Assembly: GCA_034336665.1 (NCBI GenBank)
Contig: CM067592.1
Location: 35,591,889-35,655,888, forward strand
DNA: 64,000 bases
DNA from: Luscinia megarhynchos
Taxonomy: Eukaryota > Chordata > Aves > Passeriformes > Turdidae
Reading direction: 5' to 3'
Under the pieces are notes generated by a model that was not told the origin of the DNA, did no database searches, and saw only the letters and a program-made list of their open reading frames with translations. This document shows, piece by piece, positions 27,001 through 42,000 of this stretch. Numbering within the stretch: position 1 is the first letter of the stretch; each line of letters starts with the position of its first letter. The translations under genes and the position numbers were made by a program.

Positions 27001-30000
27001 CAAAAAACCCAAAAAACCACACAACAAAACAACAAGTCCAGCCATTTCTGTACAAAATTACTACCCTTTATGTATTGCTGAGGTGTTCTGAAGACAAATA
27101 AAATTCATCTGCTTGAAAGAAAGAATTTGTTTAGGCTAAGGAAACTAAATAAAGATATTAAGAAATCTCTTCATTGTGACCCTTCTTGTGCATCTATTGT
27201 ACAATACTGCACAGTTTGATAATAAAAAATTGAATTACTAAAAACTTACTGAAGTATTTCAATTTGTCTTTCCAGATTATCTCTGTCTTCAGTATACTCT
27301 CGGATGATTTCTAGATCCCTGGAAAAAAAACCAAAAACCAACACCAAACTTAAATGAACTTGTACTTAACAGGATGCTCTTACATTTTCACCATATTGCC
27401 TTTGGCAAAGTTTACATTTATGCTGAAACACACTGAGAGCAGTTTTATGCAAAGTAAGATCACTTGGTGACGTCATTAATCTCTGCCATTATAACTCAAC
27501 AAAAACTGTGAATGAAAAATGAAAATAACCACAGGGACTGCCTATATTCCCTTGAAATATAATTCGTATTACTTGAAGATAACCACACAATGAACCTTTC
27601 ATGCCTTTTATGCGCCTTTAAAAGAGTAACTAGGAGTAGCCTTCATTCACTTTAGAAAAACAAATGGTTGAGACAGACATGGAAGGCTTCCAAAATTACT
27701 CTCCCTAATATTCAGATACTCATGAAGAAAAAAAATGCCTGATGCTATACTGTTGTGTTATTCCTAATAAATTCCCACTAAATTCAATGGATATTCCTGC
27801 AAGATTGTGAGGTCTTGCATCATAGTCAGAACTTTTTCTTTTAGAAACCTAACAAGAAAAACGAACAGGATTGATGACATGGTGACAAACATGTACCTAC
27901 CCTTAAAGGCAGATTTAGAAAATAACAGTTGCCAACTGTATACATAATAATTACATCAGAAAATAGATTTTGTTTTTTCCCAGGTGAAAATATTATCATG
28001 CAGAAGTACCTTACCTCTCAGTGTTCAAAGACTGATCTGCATACTCGCTTTTCAAGGTATCTAATTCACTCTGTAGAAAAGCTATATTTGTCTGTGCTTC
28101 TAAAAGATCTTTCTTAAGTCTCTGATTTTCCTTTAAAAAGGGAAGATACTAGATGTTAGCTGCCATAGTCACCTCCACAAAATGTTGATATATTATAATA
28201 ACAGAATAAAAAACATCAAAGTTAAATAAAAATGAAACACTATACAATTTGGCATAGAGTGGGAAAGAAAATGAAAGAATGCTAAATCAACAAGTCAGTA
28301 AATTAACATGCAAGAACATCTTAACTCTTACTTTTCCATTCAGTTACAAAAAAATGGAACCATACCATCTCAAGCCATTTCTAGATGTCCTACATAGGAT
28401 GTGTATATATTTAAAAAGGTACTTTTTCAACTTAAAAGATACAAATATACTTATCCATGACTTTAAAAGTTTACTTTCTAGCTTACCAGTAAATGTACAA
28501 AAAAAGGAAAAAAAAAGCCAAACCAACAAAAATCAAAACCAAATCCCCACAAGTATAATAATCTGTATTGCAGACACTAAAACTGAGGCTAAATTAATGT
28601 TTATGATAATGATCTCTTACCAGCAACATATCATGTATTCTTTTTTTCAGTTCAGCTACATCTTCCCTGTGATTGACATATTTGGATTGCTCCTCCAGCT
28701 TGAAGTATTAAAGAAATGCACAGTTAATGCATTTGATTCTTCTGATTTTTAAAAAAACCCTTATGGAAATCACAATAAATAATGCTTACAAGGTTTTACA
28801 GCTACGAAAGTTTTTAAAACTTAAGAGTTTTTCTGAATGTACTAGCAGACAGCGTTATTTCAAAAACCTCCAGCTTTCTAGAAAACTGATATGCATTTTG
28901 CACTGTTTAGGTACAAAACGTTCATAACTAGTGGCACATAAGACAGCTATTAAGATAGAAACACTAACTTTAAAAAATATATAAATTATTACTATTTTAG
29001 CTATGCAGTATTTGGATAAGAAGCTTTCAAGTTTCTTGCAAAAATTTCCATTTCTACAAATGTTGTTTTAAGAGCAATTAAATACAAAACCGCCCCAAAT
29101 ATATCCACTTTGCTTGTTATAATTCTGGTAAAACTTACAGCAAAAACTAAGGTCAAAATTAAACCCAAAGTGCAAAATATCCCAATATCATTCCTATCTG
29201 AGATTTCAGTTTACTACTAGGTATCAAATTACAAGATCAGATTGCAGCTGGGTTCTAAAAGGCACTTTACTGTAAATACTATAAATTACTGTAACTGGGT
29301 TGTAAATCCATCTTTATCTATAAATTACAAGTACTTAATGGCAGTATATTATACTATTTCTAATGCACCAAATACAAGACTAGGTAGCTGCAATGCTAAT
29401 AACCCAATGGACCTAGAAAAACGTTAAGCCACAAAATTTAGGTAATAGTTGCTGCTCCCTTTCCTAAGTATTTCAACAAATAACACAGCAAGAATAATAA
29501 AGCACAGAATGACAACACAATCTAAAAATTATCTGCAGTTGCCATTGACTAATACAAATTAAATTAGAAATCTACAATTATTATTATTATACATCCTGAG
29601 GGAGGCATTTCATTAGGTCAAAATCTCTGCAAACACTTAAGAAAACTCACCAGACTTCAACTCACCTTTTTAAGCTTTTTTATTGTCACCTGAAGATCCC
29701 CAACTTCAGTGTCATACTGACGCTTCAGCTCATTTAGTGCTTCTTCAGCTTTTTGCTTCTCCTGCAATATTTTCAATCTCATTAGAAGTTGAGACAGGTT
29801 TCAAATGTTTATTAAAAAATTCATTCATCAGTTTGGAAAGCACACACTTTTCGCTTAGACAAATGCATCTTTCCATTCTGTCCTCTCCTTAAGATCCATA
29901 GATTCTGATTCTGCAATTTCAGTCCACTTATAAAACACACATAGAAATAAAATGGTGGCATGAAAGCAAAGATATGGGTCCATTCGTGTTTTCTGTTCAT

Positions 30001-33000
30001 GATTCCTGTGCTTAACATTCTCAACATCACTTATTGTTTTACTTGTGCTTTTCTTTTATATTTTTTTGCTTTAAGTGTTGGAATGTTACAGGCCCATGTC
30101 AGTAACAGGCAAGCAGACAACAGCATCTCCAGTTTCAAATGTCTCTGTCCCAGGAACAGAGAAAAGGGGGTGGTTCCACTGCTGTCTATTCAATACCCCC
30201 CACATCACCAGGATGGTCTCAGCAGGAAAAGTGCCGTGATGGAAAAGGAAGCAGTGCCATCTTTTACCAGGGTGCATGGCAGAGACTGGAGTCAGGACTG
30301 CACGGCTGTTGAGCACCACGACAGAGCCACTGTTGCAGCTGCTGGAGCTGTTGGAGCTACTGTCCTGCAACTTCTGCCATGACCACAGAGAGAGCCCAGA
30401 CACCTGCCCTGCTGTCACCACCACGGCCCCAGAGAGAGAGAGGCTGCACTGGTGCAGCCACCACTACTGGAGTCTGCATCTTGGCAGCACAACTCCTTAC
30501 TCAGACAAACTCTCTTTCCAGGTTTTGGGTTGTCCCTGTCTTCCCTTCAGGTCCAGGGGGAGGAGATTGAGCTGTGAGAGCCTCCAGATGTGCTGCCTTT
30601 GTTTTCCTCCCCGTAGAATGGGAGAGCCACTTCAGGATGGTTACCATTTTGCCTGTGTTTAGAGACTTTACTGCCCAGGGGGATATTCAGCAGTGAATGC
30701 ACTTTCGTGGGTAAAACCTTCGCTCTTTGTATAGCCTATATTATTAATATTGTTGTGATTATTGCAGCTTTCCAGTAAACTGTAACTCTAGTTTATAATT
30801 TCCCTAGTTTCCTTTACTACTCAAAGGAGCAGAAGGGGTAAAAGGTGACAACTGGAATGGGTTTAATTTTCTCACTGTTGGAAACCAGCACAGATGCTCA
30901 GTCTAAATACTAATATCTGTATATAGTACCCAGTTCAAGCATCAAACCAAGTACAGCATTCTGAAATTTATTTTAATCAGAGTTTTTGGAAAGAGGCTGC
31001 ATCAAGCACAACGAGAAGAATAGTGCGTGTGGTGTGCTATAAACTGGTGTGTTTCACTCACTTGTCACTCTCCAGGGATTCCAGTTTCACAACAAAAGAA
31101 ATCAGAATGGAGCAGTGACAGGTGGAGCCAAAGAGACAAGCTGAGTTTTCACACGGAGAAGGCAGGCATGGACTTTGCTTAGAACTCAGAATTAGAATTT
31201 CCCATAGGTGACACTGATAGTCATGTGTTAAAACAATAATCAAAGTAATCAATTTAAGCTGGATTCCCCTACTGTTGCCAATTGCATAGACTCCTAAGCA
31301 TTGTTTGGTAACTATTTGCTTCCCTTGAAGGAACAAAACCCAGGATAGGCTCATGCAGAAGCAGGTGTCCCGGTGGCATGAGTGAGATCACTCTGACAAA
31401 CAATAGCCTTGATTACAGACATTAAGATTAATGGCTTAGTACATTCCCACAAAGTAAATAACTGAACATTTACTCTCAGGGCGTTTTAGTAGGTGCGGTA
31501 TGTGGAGCTAAGAGCTACAAGGAACACTGGAGAGTGAAAATTAAAAAAGCCTTGTGAGAAAAAAGTTTACAGATCGTCTCTCTCATACCTATAGATGCAA
31601 ACAGAGATTGAGAATACAGACTAGATGCAGATAACACATAGAAGACTGAATTTTCCATAATGCTAGTACATAACAGTAGATGTTCTCAGAGTAAGCAAAC
31701 ACACACATCACAGTCATCTTCTTAAAGCAGCGAAAAAGAGTATTCAGTGCTTTACGATTTTTTGAGAACAGTAACTTTTCAGAGAAAATGTAGTTGTTTT
31801 CTAAACATTAACAACTTAGCTTCTCTGGAAGAGAAAATTTATCTTTACTAAGAGGTACATTTGCACTAGTTAAACATACTAAAACATACTTTTTTTTTTC
31901 CTTTACAGGGGTGGTATCTTTAACATTTTTATGCCATTGTATTTTTTTTCTAGGAGCACAATAAGCTTTTATGGTGTGGTAGGACTGTTTTCTCTTGTAT
32001 AGGAAAAGAGCTATTTGAAGTAAATCCATCAGAATACCATTTCCTTCACATATCAATAGTATGAACTACTTAAAATCAGCAAGCTGTCAGACAGCACTTT
32101 ATTGCTTCTGGTTCTGCAAATAGTCTGGCGAAAGAAGGTATAGCAAATACATACAGATGCTCAGCATACTGTGTGTTCTACCAAGCAATAATTATGCCCA
32201 TAGTATATGTTTCAATAAATGTATTTCTTATGCCCATATTAGAACACTTTCACAAACTGTTATTCTTATGCCCACATAAAGTTCAGCATATCTTAAATGA
32301 ATGAAATAACAATTCAAAATGAGGCAAGCAGCTGTTCATGCTCCTTTATAAATTATGCAGTCACATGTGGCTCTAATACTTCTCTCCCTGGGTAAGAGAA
32401 GAGGATTTTTACACCTTTTCATATAGACTGCAAGCAAGTTGAAACAACAGCTAAAACTGACCAGATGAAAACAGAATTTCCCATGAAGTTTGAGAGGCCC
32501 AGATCCTCACATATTGTTATTACAGTTACCCTCTCCTAAGTCTCTAAAATGTAGTTGCAGGAGAATGGAGAAAAGAAAGATCATTACTCCAGGCAGATAG
32601 ACAAAGCAGGACCAAATCATTCAAGCATTAAATTCTACAGAAATTATTTTAGTAGGAGAACAGAATAAATTCTTTAGTGCTGAAATATCATCTTCTCCAA
32701 TATTGGTCTCAGAAAGAAAGTCTTCTTGGCCAGTATGCTCCCACAAAAGGGAAAGACTTTTTTGTTGCCATGGCAGGATTATGGAGCAGCAAGAAAACAC
32801 AGCAACAAGACACTCTCTTTCTTGGTGCAGGAAAGAGCAAGAAAGAGCAATTTATTAAAAGAAGCCATTGCCTTAAATAAGGCAGTTTGTGCAAAACAAA
32901 ATACAAACAGATAATTGGTCAGAGAAAGGGACATCTCTTCTCCCTGGCTTTCTCAAGGACTTTGCAGGTGTTTATCTCTGTTATGATTCTTTCTCTTGTG

Positions 33001-36000
33001 TTTACAATAAAGAAGGAACTTCTAGCTTGGGAAAAATTCTAGCTGAGGCTGAGAAAGTTTCATGGCCTGAGAAAAATACTTAGAACTTGAGAAAAAGGCC
33101 TGGCAGACTTTGCCTAGGCCCTCAGCAGTGTCCACACTTTTTTTTCTTGATTTATTACACCTAAGCAGATACTCTCTTTAGGAAAGCATTAAGATCATTC
33201 ATTTTTTATCTCACAGATAGCTTTTTTACATCCAGGCCCTGCCTACTGCCCTTTGAGTCAGTCCATCAGGACCACACATGGCCATCCATCCTGCTAAAGA
33301 TCACTAAGGGTTTAGTAATTGTGAAATTCTGTAGATATAAAATACTCACTTCCTTTTTAACTTTATGCTCTGCAGCCTGTATCCGTAGTTCCATCTCTTC
33401 CTCCAACTCACTGAGTTGAACAGCTGCTTTGTCCTGAGCTCTAAAATTTAGTAGAAAATATTTTCTTAGGAATTGCATTCTGGCTTGAAAGAAACACTGT
33501 GTGAAACACATCTGCCTACCTTAACTGAAACAAATTAGACAGACAGACATGGAAACAGTTTAACATTGCCCAGGCCTTGAAACTGGTGTGGCTGGGAACC
33601 TAAATCCCAAATTAGTTTGAAGACATTGGCAAATTAGATTATAAATAATAGCTGCAAGCTGATGATTAGCATGAAATACATCACATCTGCATTTTTAAAA
33701 TTAAGTTACAAAGATAAAAGGTGCCTCTCATTATCCTATGAAGAGACTTCAAAAGCAACTTCCATCATCCACACACATGAGATCTCTGTCCTGAGCTAAT
33801 CTGTTTGGTTTTGTCAGTTCTGATGTGAGACTGACAGTGCCGAGTAGTTAAAACAGGTAAATACACTCCTTGAAGCTCACGGAGCGAAAGTATGATTTCT
33901 AAAATGAAAGTGCAGTGGACATGTATGATAAAACTCAAAATTGCAGCCAAAGATGAGGAGTAAAAATGTTTTGAGGAAATTAACTAACAACAGAGTCTGC
34001 AAGAATTTAGTCCAGAATTTATTAAAAGTATGAACAGGTAATCATTTGCAGGCTGCTATATGTGCTTATACATGAGGGCATGGATACATGCTAACTTCAG
34101 AACTCAGTTTATGGAAATACTTTGCATGGCATATTTTGGCATTAACTCTCAGAAGTTTAATCAAAAGAAGCAGGAGGAGAAAAGCAAAAAAAAAAAAACA
34201 AAAACCACAATTCAGTATACCTTTTTACCGCTATGGCCAGAGTTTCCATCTCTGTGCTTTGAAGTTTGATCTCTTGGATGAAGTTCTTAATGACATGCTC
34301 ATATGGCTGGATTAATCTTGGTTCTGCTATGTGTATGTTCTGATACAGAACACTGACCTGCTCTTGTCTGAAAAAGAGAGATATGCACATTTTAATGCAC
34401 TCTACTTGGAACAATGTTCTATCACAGGTTTGAAAATCTTACTACAAGTAAGGATATTCCCCTCTTTGCCTATTTTTAAAATTTAACAAGCTAGGTACAG
34501 GCCTTGAACACTCAGTACAGTATGTGTAAATGCTTTTAAATTATGTTTACCATTTCCACTTTCCTGCTTTAATATAGCTACTGCAAAAGAAAAAAAAAAA
34601 AAAAAAAAAAAACCCAAAAAACCAAAAACAAAAACAAAAAACAAAAACAAAAAACCAAAAAAGCCAAAAAACAAAAACCACCAATCTGCCTAATGATTTT
34701 TTTTTAACTTCTATTCATAGTGTAATGAAGAGAATGCCACTGGAGTAACCCACAATGTATATCAAGTTTCTTGATTGCTCTAACGTTAATCATAATCTGT
34801 GAAGAAACCTAAGAATCCAGGAGATTGCATAAGGATTGAAGATGAGTATGAATGCCAACTACCTAAGTTAAAAGGGAAAGGAGATAGACATGGGCTTTAG
34901 GCAAAATAAGAATAGAGCTCTTCAGTTTCAGACAAATTATTTTGGTCTACACCCAAAAAAATTTGTTGTTATAAGAAGTTAATTTTGTATACAACTCTCA
35001 CATTAAAAAAATTACAGCTATATCTCATAAAGAAGAAAGAAAACATTTCTGTAGGTATTTTAGCTGTTAAAAGCTCTCCTGAATTCATAGTGAAAAGCTG
35101 CCTCGATGCAGGAATAGTATGTTCTGATTTCTATTTAATCTAGACTCATTTACACAGATTGCACACTGTTCTAATTGTCAGGGCAAAGCACCTTTACAAG
35201 ATTTCTAAAAAGAAGCTTTTACAAAGTCCATTACTACATAAATAGCACTGATTTCTGTTCATGCTACTGGTATGTCAATCAAACCTTTGTTTTACACCCT
35301 AGGTTTCAACTCCTGGATTACATTAGGCAATACGCCAGAAAATATTCTGTAATAGAATTTAGCTGACATAGACTATATGCTAGAACATGAACAGTTATTC
35401 AATAACTTAAAAGCTGAATGAAAAAAGAAAAAGGAACAGAGAAGATCAAGTCTAGAAAAGTTGGGAAAACCAGCCAGTAATGAGGAAACATACGTTATCA
35501 GGAGCAGAAATACAACCAAAAATAATGTTTTGAAAGTTCAAGTCTAACATCATATCTAACATCACAAATACCCTCTTTTTGTTGCTAATGAATGCCTGAA
35601 CTCTGATTAAACAATCCTCTTTGTTAGACAGCTGAAGTCTTCCTATCTTCAGTGGAGGCAGTGTTACTTAATAGATTCACCAAACACATCATACCAACAA
35701 TCACTGTATATTCTCGTCATTTTTTCCCACTTGAAGCAATTTCATAACTTTGACTATCAATGATGCAGCACGATGCTTCTTGTATATGTGATTTCTCCAC
35801 TGAAGGTCTAACTTATTTATTAAAACAGTACATAACTGTTATTATAACTCAAATTCCATTTCAAACAATTTAACTACTTCAGGACACTGCAAAACTTGTT
35901 TCCAGCTGAAATGTTGACATTCATTTTGAGACAGAGAAACATAAAACCAGCACAAAGAGATAAAGATTTACTGATGCCTGAGAAACTTCTGTGTACATAC

Positions 36001-39000
36001 ATGTACACATACATACATCTTTCTGTCTTGCAAAGAATTTCCTTTACAAAGGCTAATGCTTACCTGCACTTAATAAGCTAAATATCTTCTAATGTATGCA
36101 CATAATTTCTTTTCCAAAATGTATTCTGAACAGAGTATGGTTTAGGTTCCCAAATGGTAGCAATAACAAACATATTTATCTGATCATCAGATGCTGCAAA
36201 CTCTCTATAAGTAACGTAACATTAATGAACTCCTCAAATGTATATTTATTCAATTAATGATTTGCATTTTAAAAACTGTTAAAAGACATTTCCAGAATCC
36301 ACCTGGAGGCCTGTAGTCAGTGGCATTCTCTAGGATCAATAGTAGAACCAGTCTTGTTCAACTTGTTTGTCAGTGACCCAGATGAAAGGATAGAATGTAC
36401 CCTCAGCAGGTTTGCTGATGGCACTAAACTGAGGGAGTGGCTGATCCACCTGAAGGTTCTGCTGCCATTCTGTGGGACCTTGATAGTCTGGAGAGTTGGG
36501 CAGAGAGACAATGAGTTCAACAAGAGCCAGTGCCAGGTCCTGCACCTGGGGAGGAACAGCCCCAAGAGCCACCACAGGTTGGGGGTTGCTCCTGCAGGGC
36601 AGCTCTGTGGAGAAGGACCTGGGACTCTCAGTGGATCACAAGCTGTCCATGAGCTGGCAGTGCCCTTGTGGCCAGAAGGGCCAAGGGGATCCTGGGCTGC
36701 TTTGGGAAGATCATGGCCAGAAGGCTGAGGGAGTTGTGCCTCTACTTGGCCCTGCTGAGGCTGAATCTGGAGCGCTGTGTCCAATTCTGGGCTTCTCAGA
36801 GAAAGAGAGACAAGGAGCTACTGGAGAGGGTCCAGCAGAGGGTCACAAAGATAATTTGGGGTCTGGAGCATCTCTCTTATGGGGAGAGACTGCACGAGCT
36901 GGGCCTGTTTAGTCTGGAGAAGAGAAGACTGAGAGGGGAGCTCATTAACATGCATAAATATCTCAAAGGTGGGTGAAAGAGGATGGCGCCAGACTCTTCA
37001 GTGGTGCCCAGAGACAGAACGAGGAGCAATGGCCATAAACTAAAACACTAAGTTTCACCTCAACATGAGAAAAGGCTCTTTACATTGAAGTTGGCAGAGC
37101 ACTGGAAGAGGCTGCCCAAAGATATTGTGGAGTCTCTCTCTCTCTCCAGAGACATTCAAAACATACCTGGCCAGATTCCTGTGTAACCCACTCTTAGCTG
37201 ACCCTCATTGGCAGGAAGGCTGGACTGGATGATCTCCAAAGGTTCCTTCCAACTGTAACTATTTTATAATTCTTTTCACATATATGCAAATCTGAGAACA
37301 GTTAGAGGATGGTGCTAATAACACCTGGTTTTGGGTCCAATACCTGCATGAGCCATTCACTTGATGATCTTCATTGGTCCCTTCAGTTCAGAATATTGTA
37401 TGATATGGAAATACAGATGCCTGAACTGAAGTTAGAAATCAATATTCCTGTGACGCTGACCTTCTGCCACACAGCTAAGACTGCTTTAAGATGCAGTAGC
37501 CAGAAACTCAGAGTAGCTACTGTGAGGTTCTACTCTCCCTCTGGCATAAAAAAACTTTTATATTTCATATTCCTTCATAGCCCAATGACCACCTTCCACA
37601 CAGCTGGATTCAAAATATTTCAGTAACACATTTTTATGGAGAAATAGTTAGGCTTAAGAAGTCGAGCAATATCCATACAACCACAACCACGAAGGACTCT
37701 GGAAAGGGCCTGGAAGGATCACAACTGGTCACTGAAACTCCCAATGATTCTTATGTGAGAGCTTCTACAGCAACGATACAGGATGTTTGAATTAAAAAGT
37801 AGGCTCATAACTACTACATCTACAAAAAAAACCCCCAAAAAATCACCAAAAGCACCAAAAACAACAGCAGTAACAAAACAGATGTGAAATCTAAGGCATG
37901 CAACAAAATTAGCAGGATTACTTAATCACTTATGCTTCCAGGAAGACATAATACACTTTGATTAATTGGAAAGACTATCAGTGATTTAGTCACTCCAAGT
38001 ATCCATGATGAAGGTAGCAGCAATTATGTGCACTCTGTATCAACATGCAGTAAGTATTTGAAGATCATTTGTTCAAAATTTCATTTTTATATTTTTAATC
38101 ATTCCCCTGTTTTCACATGCTTTGGTGAATTTCAGTGACACTGCTAATAGCATGGCAAATTAGCTGCAATGAATATTGCCCAATTTGCTTCTCCTCACTT
38201 CCTCTTGAATATACACTATTTCTTTCTGCAAATTCTTTAGTTATGCAAAATTAGTTATCAAAGAAGATTTTACAAATGGATTTCACTAAGCTGACTTGAA
38301 CTCTAAATAGTCTGCCTTTTGCTGGACAAAGTGCTTCAGCAAAACTAATCTCAAATGCTTGGACTTGCCCTTTAAAACTGGTTTTCCTTGAAATCCTAAA
38401 TTCATTTTTCAGTGTATTTAGCTGCACGCCTTTAAGTTCCACACTAACACAATACTAATGCATAGAGAGAGCATTTATTAATATATGGCATGAGAGTTTG
38501 TCACTTTGTTCATCTGGCGCTACGCTTACACTACTCATCATGTATGCATTTATTTCTGTTGCTTCTGCAAAGTGTAGACACCAAGCACTAGTACCCACAA
38601 AAGGTATAACATTGTGGCCAAGGACTGCTTTGGCTTTACCTTACTTCATCTCAAAGGTTTTATAGCATAAACCATCTGTAAAATTAGTACTTAGTAAGAG
38701 TAATTAGTCAATATTTGCACAGCTTCACATGAGTTAACTTAAGCAAAGTTACAGTATTCAGAGAGTTCCTGTGAGAACTGCATAAAGAAAATAAAACTCC
38801 TCTGATTATAATGCAATTTCTAATATGATAGATTTAAAATGCAATGGTTGGACAGAAGAGGAGCCAGAGGACCCACAATAAAAAATCCACAACACTGATT
38901 TTGGGGATATCAGATATTTCGATTACATTGCATTGCAATTTCCTTTAATCTACACAGATATATGAATACTTATCAATTCACAGTATTATTTCTGGTTTGC

Positions 39001-42000
39001 TGATTGTACAGTAATCATTTACCTAATAATCTACACTCTGAATGCAGTTCAGAGGAAGATGATGAAAATTTCAACTAATAACAAGTCCAGAGCTGCTCAG
39101 TATCCTACATGTGCTCCCTAGGTAGTTGCCAGAAAGAATATGCTACGGTACACAGGGTGCCTCAGTCTGAACCTAAGGGTATTAGGCTTAAGAACATTAT
39201 TTTAATGATCTCTTTCTACTAAAGATCATTTCTACTAAAGAGATCTAAATGATCTCTTTCTAAAATTGCTCTGATCACTTGCAGAAGTTCTGTTCTGGTA
39301 TGGACATGAAGAGGTGAAGCATAAGGTGGTCTGAGCTGGGAAGGTCTGAGCTGGGTGGTCACAACAAAACAAAGCGCAAGCATAATACATCTGATAATTG
39401 TCATTACACTGTAGACCAACAGCTTATGTGTGTCTCCAAAAGATTGAGAAGTACCTTTATTTGAAAAGCAGGCACATTGGATATGCCACTGTAACAGTCA
39501 GCAGAAAAGAAAAATGAAATCTGATACTGATTGGAAAGGATCTAACTTTATCACTGTTAAGTGCCTAACACTTCCTCTAGATTGAGTGTCTTGAAGAAAA
39601 ACAGATTACATAGAATTTTTACACAGTGTAAAATTCAAAATATTTGTCAACTTGGAGCACTGTGGGTTTGTTAAGACTACATTTTCTTTTTCTGTATCTG
39701 CCCCTTGAGAAACAGGCTGCTTTAAAAGAAGATTATCAAATCAGCAGCCCTCAGATGGGACAGCCTAGCCAAGGTCTGATTCCCAGACTAAAAGATTTTG
39801 AATGTTTCCAAAGCATGAATGCTGTTCCCTTTGAGGTGTGATTTAGAACCAGTGGAGCAGTGATGGAAAAGGCTGTGGAACAGGCAGGGAAAAATTAAGT
39901 CTGTGGAATAGGAGAGCACCTCAAAGACATTATGGCAAATGATCACATGATGATATCAGGAAAACAATCCAGGAAAATGAAAAAATGAATGCTACAGTGC
40001 TTAAGTTAGTTGGCACAGATGCTGTTTTGATTAAAGTAAAAATCAGAAGAGCAATAAAACATAAGGCAGCTCAGAAAGTCTTCTAGCTCACAGAAAGGCA
40101 TCCACCACATTTCCTGCAGAGCACATCTCTCAAGCCCGCCATGATACGTATTAAAAAACAAGACAACATTCTTACAGAAGAGATCCCCTCTCCAGCACTG
40201 TGGCAAAAAAAAAAAAAAGGACACAGCATTTGTTTTTCCTCAGGATTTATGCCTTTATGCCCTCTCTAGGGAACATGCTTCAAGTTCCAGGGAAACCTCT
40301 CCACTTCTGACATCACGGCTCATCATCTCGTGGAAGTAAACACAAATTGCTGGCAAAAGTTAATACTGTGCTCTATGCTGACTTTGGCAAAAGTCTATCC
40401 TAGTTCATGACAGCAAGAGCATGACAGGTTTTGGGCAGGGTTTTTTGCAGCAGAGATTCTATTCTTTGCTGTAGTATAGTGACATATAAAAACATGAACA
40501 TTGCCTGGTTTTGCAGTTTAAGCAGCTCACGTTAAGAACAGCATGCTTTTCTCATTTTATCACATCCCCCAGTTACCCATTTTCTACACAGCTCCACACA
40601 AAATGACTGGGGGCACACTGTTATCATAATCACATTAAAAGACTTTGGAATTGTATGAGGCATAAAATCCAACAATCAGGCAGCACTGAAATCTGAGTCT
40701 GATGAATAGTCGGTTTGACTGAAAGTACAAGGCACACAAATAAAACAGACCCAAAGACAAAAACAGCAAAGCAATGGAGCATGAGGCCTCTCAGAGGCAG
40801 CAGATTTAACTTGAAATAGGGATACAAACTTTCAGGTTCAGATTAATCCACCCATTCATGCTCTAATTAATTTAGTTCATTTTCCAATAAGATTATCCTA
40901 TTGGCCAAATATTGCATAAAAGTTGCCTGGTAGGGCTCAGTCTTTTTGACAGTCCCAAGCCTTTGTTCTTTCTGCCTGAAGTCTTTGACACTGAAACGTA
41001 AAAATCTGTTTTCCAGGTCATAATTTACAGAGGGCATTCATAAGTACATGATTTCTCCTGTAGTGTCAGAGGATGTTAGATTATTCCTTGCTCAAGCTTT
41101 GGAATGGAAAAGGATTGCCACTAGAGAGACATTCCCACACGCTCAAAGGAATGCATCTGTCTATTAGGAGCATGGAGGGAACCGTTCAGTCTTGCTACTG
41201 AAATTCAAACTGAGATTGGACACAAGAAAGAATGCAACATCCAGTAACATTATCAAGGGCTAAACACTTCCAGAGTGGCAGTGCACTGAAGCACTCACTG
41301 CCTGGAGCACCAAAAAGGTAAGATTCTTTTTTGTCCACTCCTGTACCACTGCAAATACTTCCTTAGAGGAATAAACTAATGAACACGGCTGACTTCTCAA
41401 TAAAACAGATCTCCAGCTGGCAATTCACTATATATGAACTGAAGACATTGATTAAATGTAACAATGCAGAAGGGTAGCTGCATTTTAAATTAAATTAAAA
41501 ACAAACAAGACAACAACAAGAAGAAGAAAAAACAATAAACAAACAAAAAACCCCAACCTTCTGTACAGATCCACTACACATTTTAGGTTATCAGCCTGGA
41601 AAGACTTTCCACTTTTTTTTTCCTAGAGGCAAATTGACCATTAAGCATAAGTAAAGGCTAAGGCAAACAATACTTTGACTCATAGTAACCACCTTACCAA
41701 GAAATCTAACTTAATTTAGTCCAAAAAATCTGTTCAGGTGAGGAGGAAAGGAGCAAGGCTGTAAAGAAACTCTTTAATGTGACTCTGCCTGCTTAACTGC
41801 AAACAATGAAAACACAGCTTCAGTACAGACTTGAATCTTTTGAAGTATAATCTAAAAGGACTGTGCAACTGATACACCAAACTGCAGAGGTATGACCTAC
41901 CCAATAATAAAATTACCTTTTCCAAAGGAGTAATTAAATTCAAAATACGCTTATTGTAATACATGCTTATTTTAGTATCTGGCAGTAAATAATTTTGCAT

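Larger units (their letters stand above)
29762..33349 (-). other. RASEF: RASEF intron 3 (about 3.6 kb)
   Basis: Runs from donor GTGAGT after exon 3 to acceptor TTGCAG before exon 4. Most of its length is occupied by the two LTR-like blocks, suggesting expansion by retroviral insertions. No coding exon was recognised inside. Confidence 0.8.

Noticed and set aside
28279..28752. 157-codon plus-strand ORF
   Set aside because: It is antisense to RASEF exon 5 and flanking intron, in AT-rich sequence with no domain.
36317..36976. Overlapping ORFs of 79-155 codons on both strands
   Set aside because: They lie in a degenerate CR1 copy with a mutated reverse-transcriptase motif, so they are not host genes.
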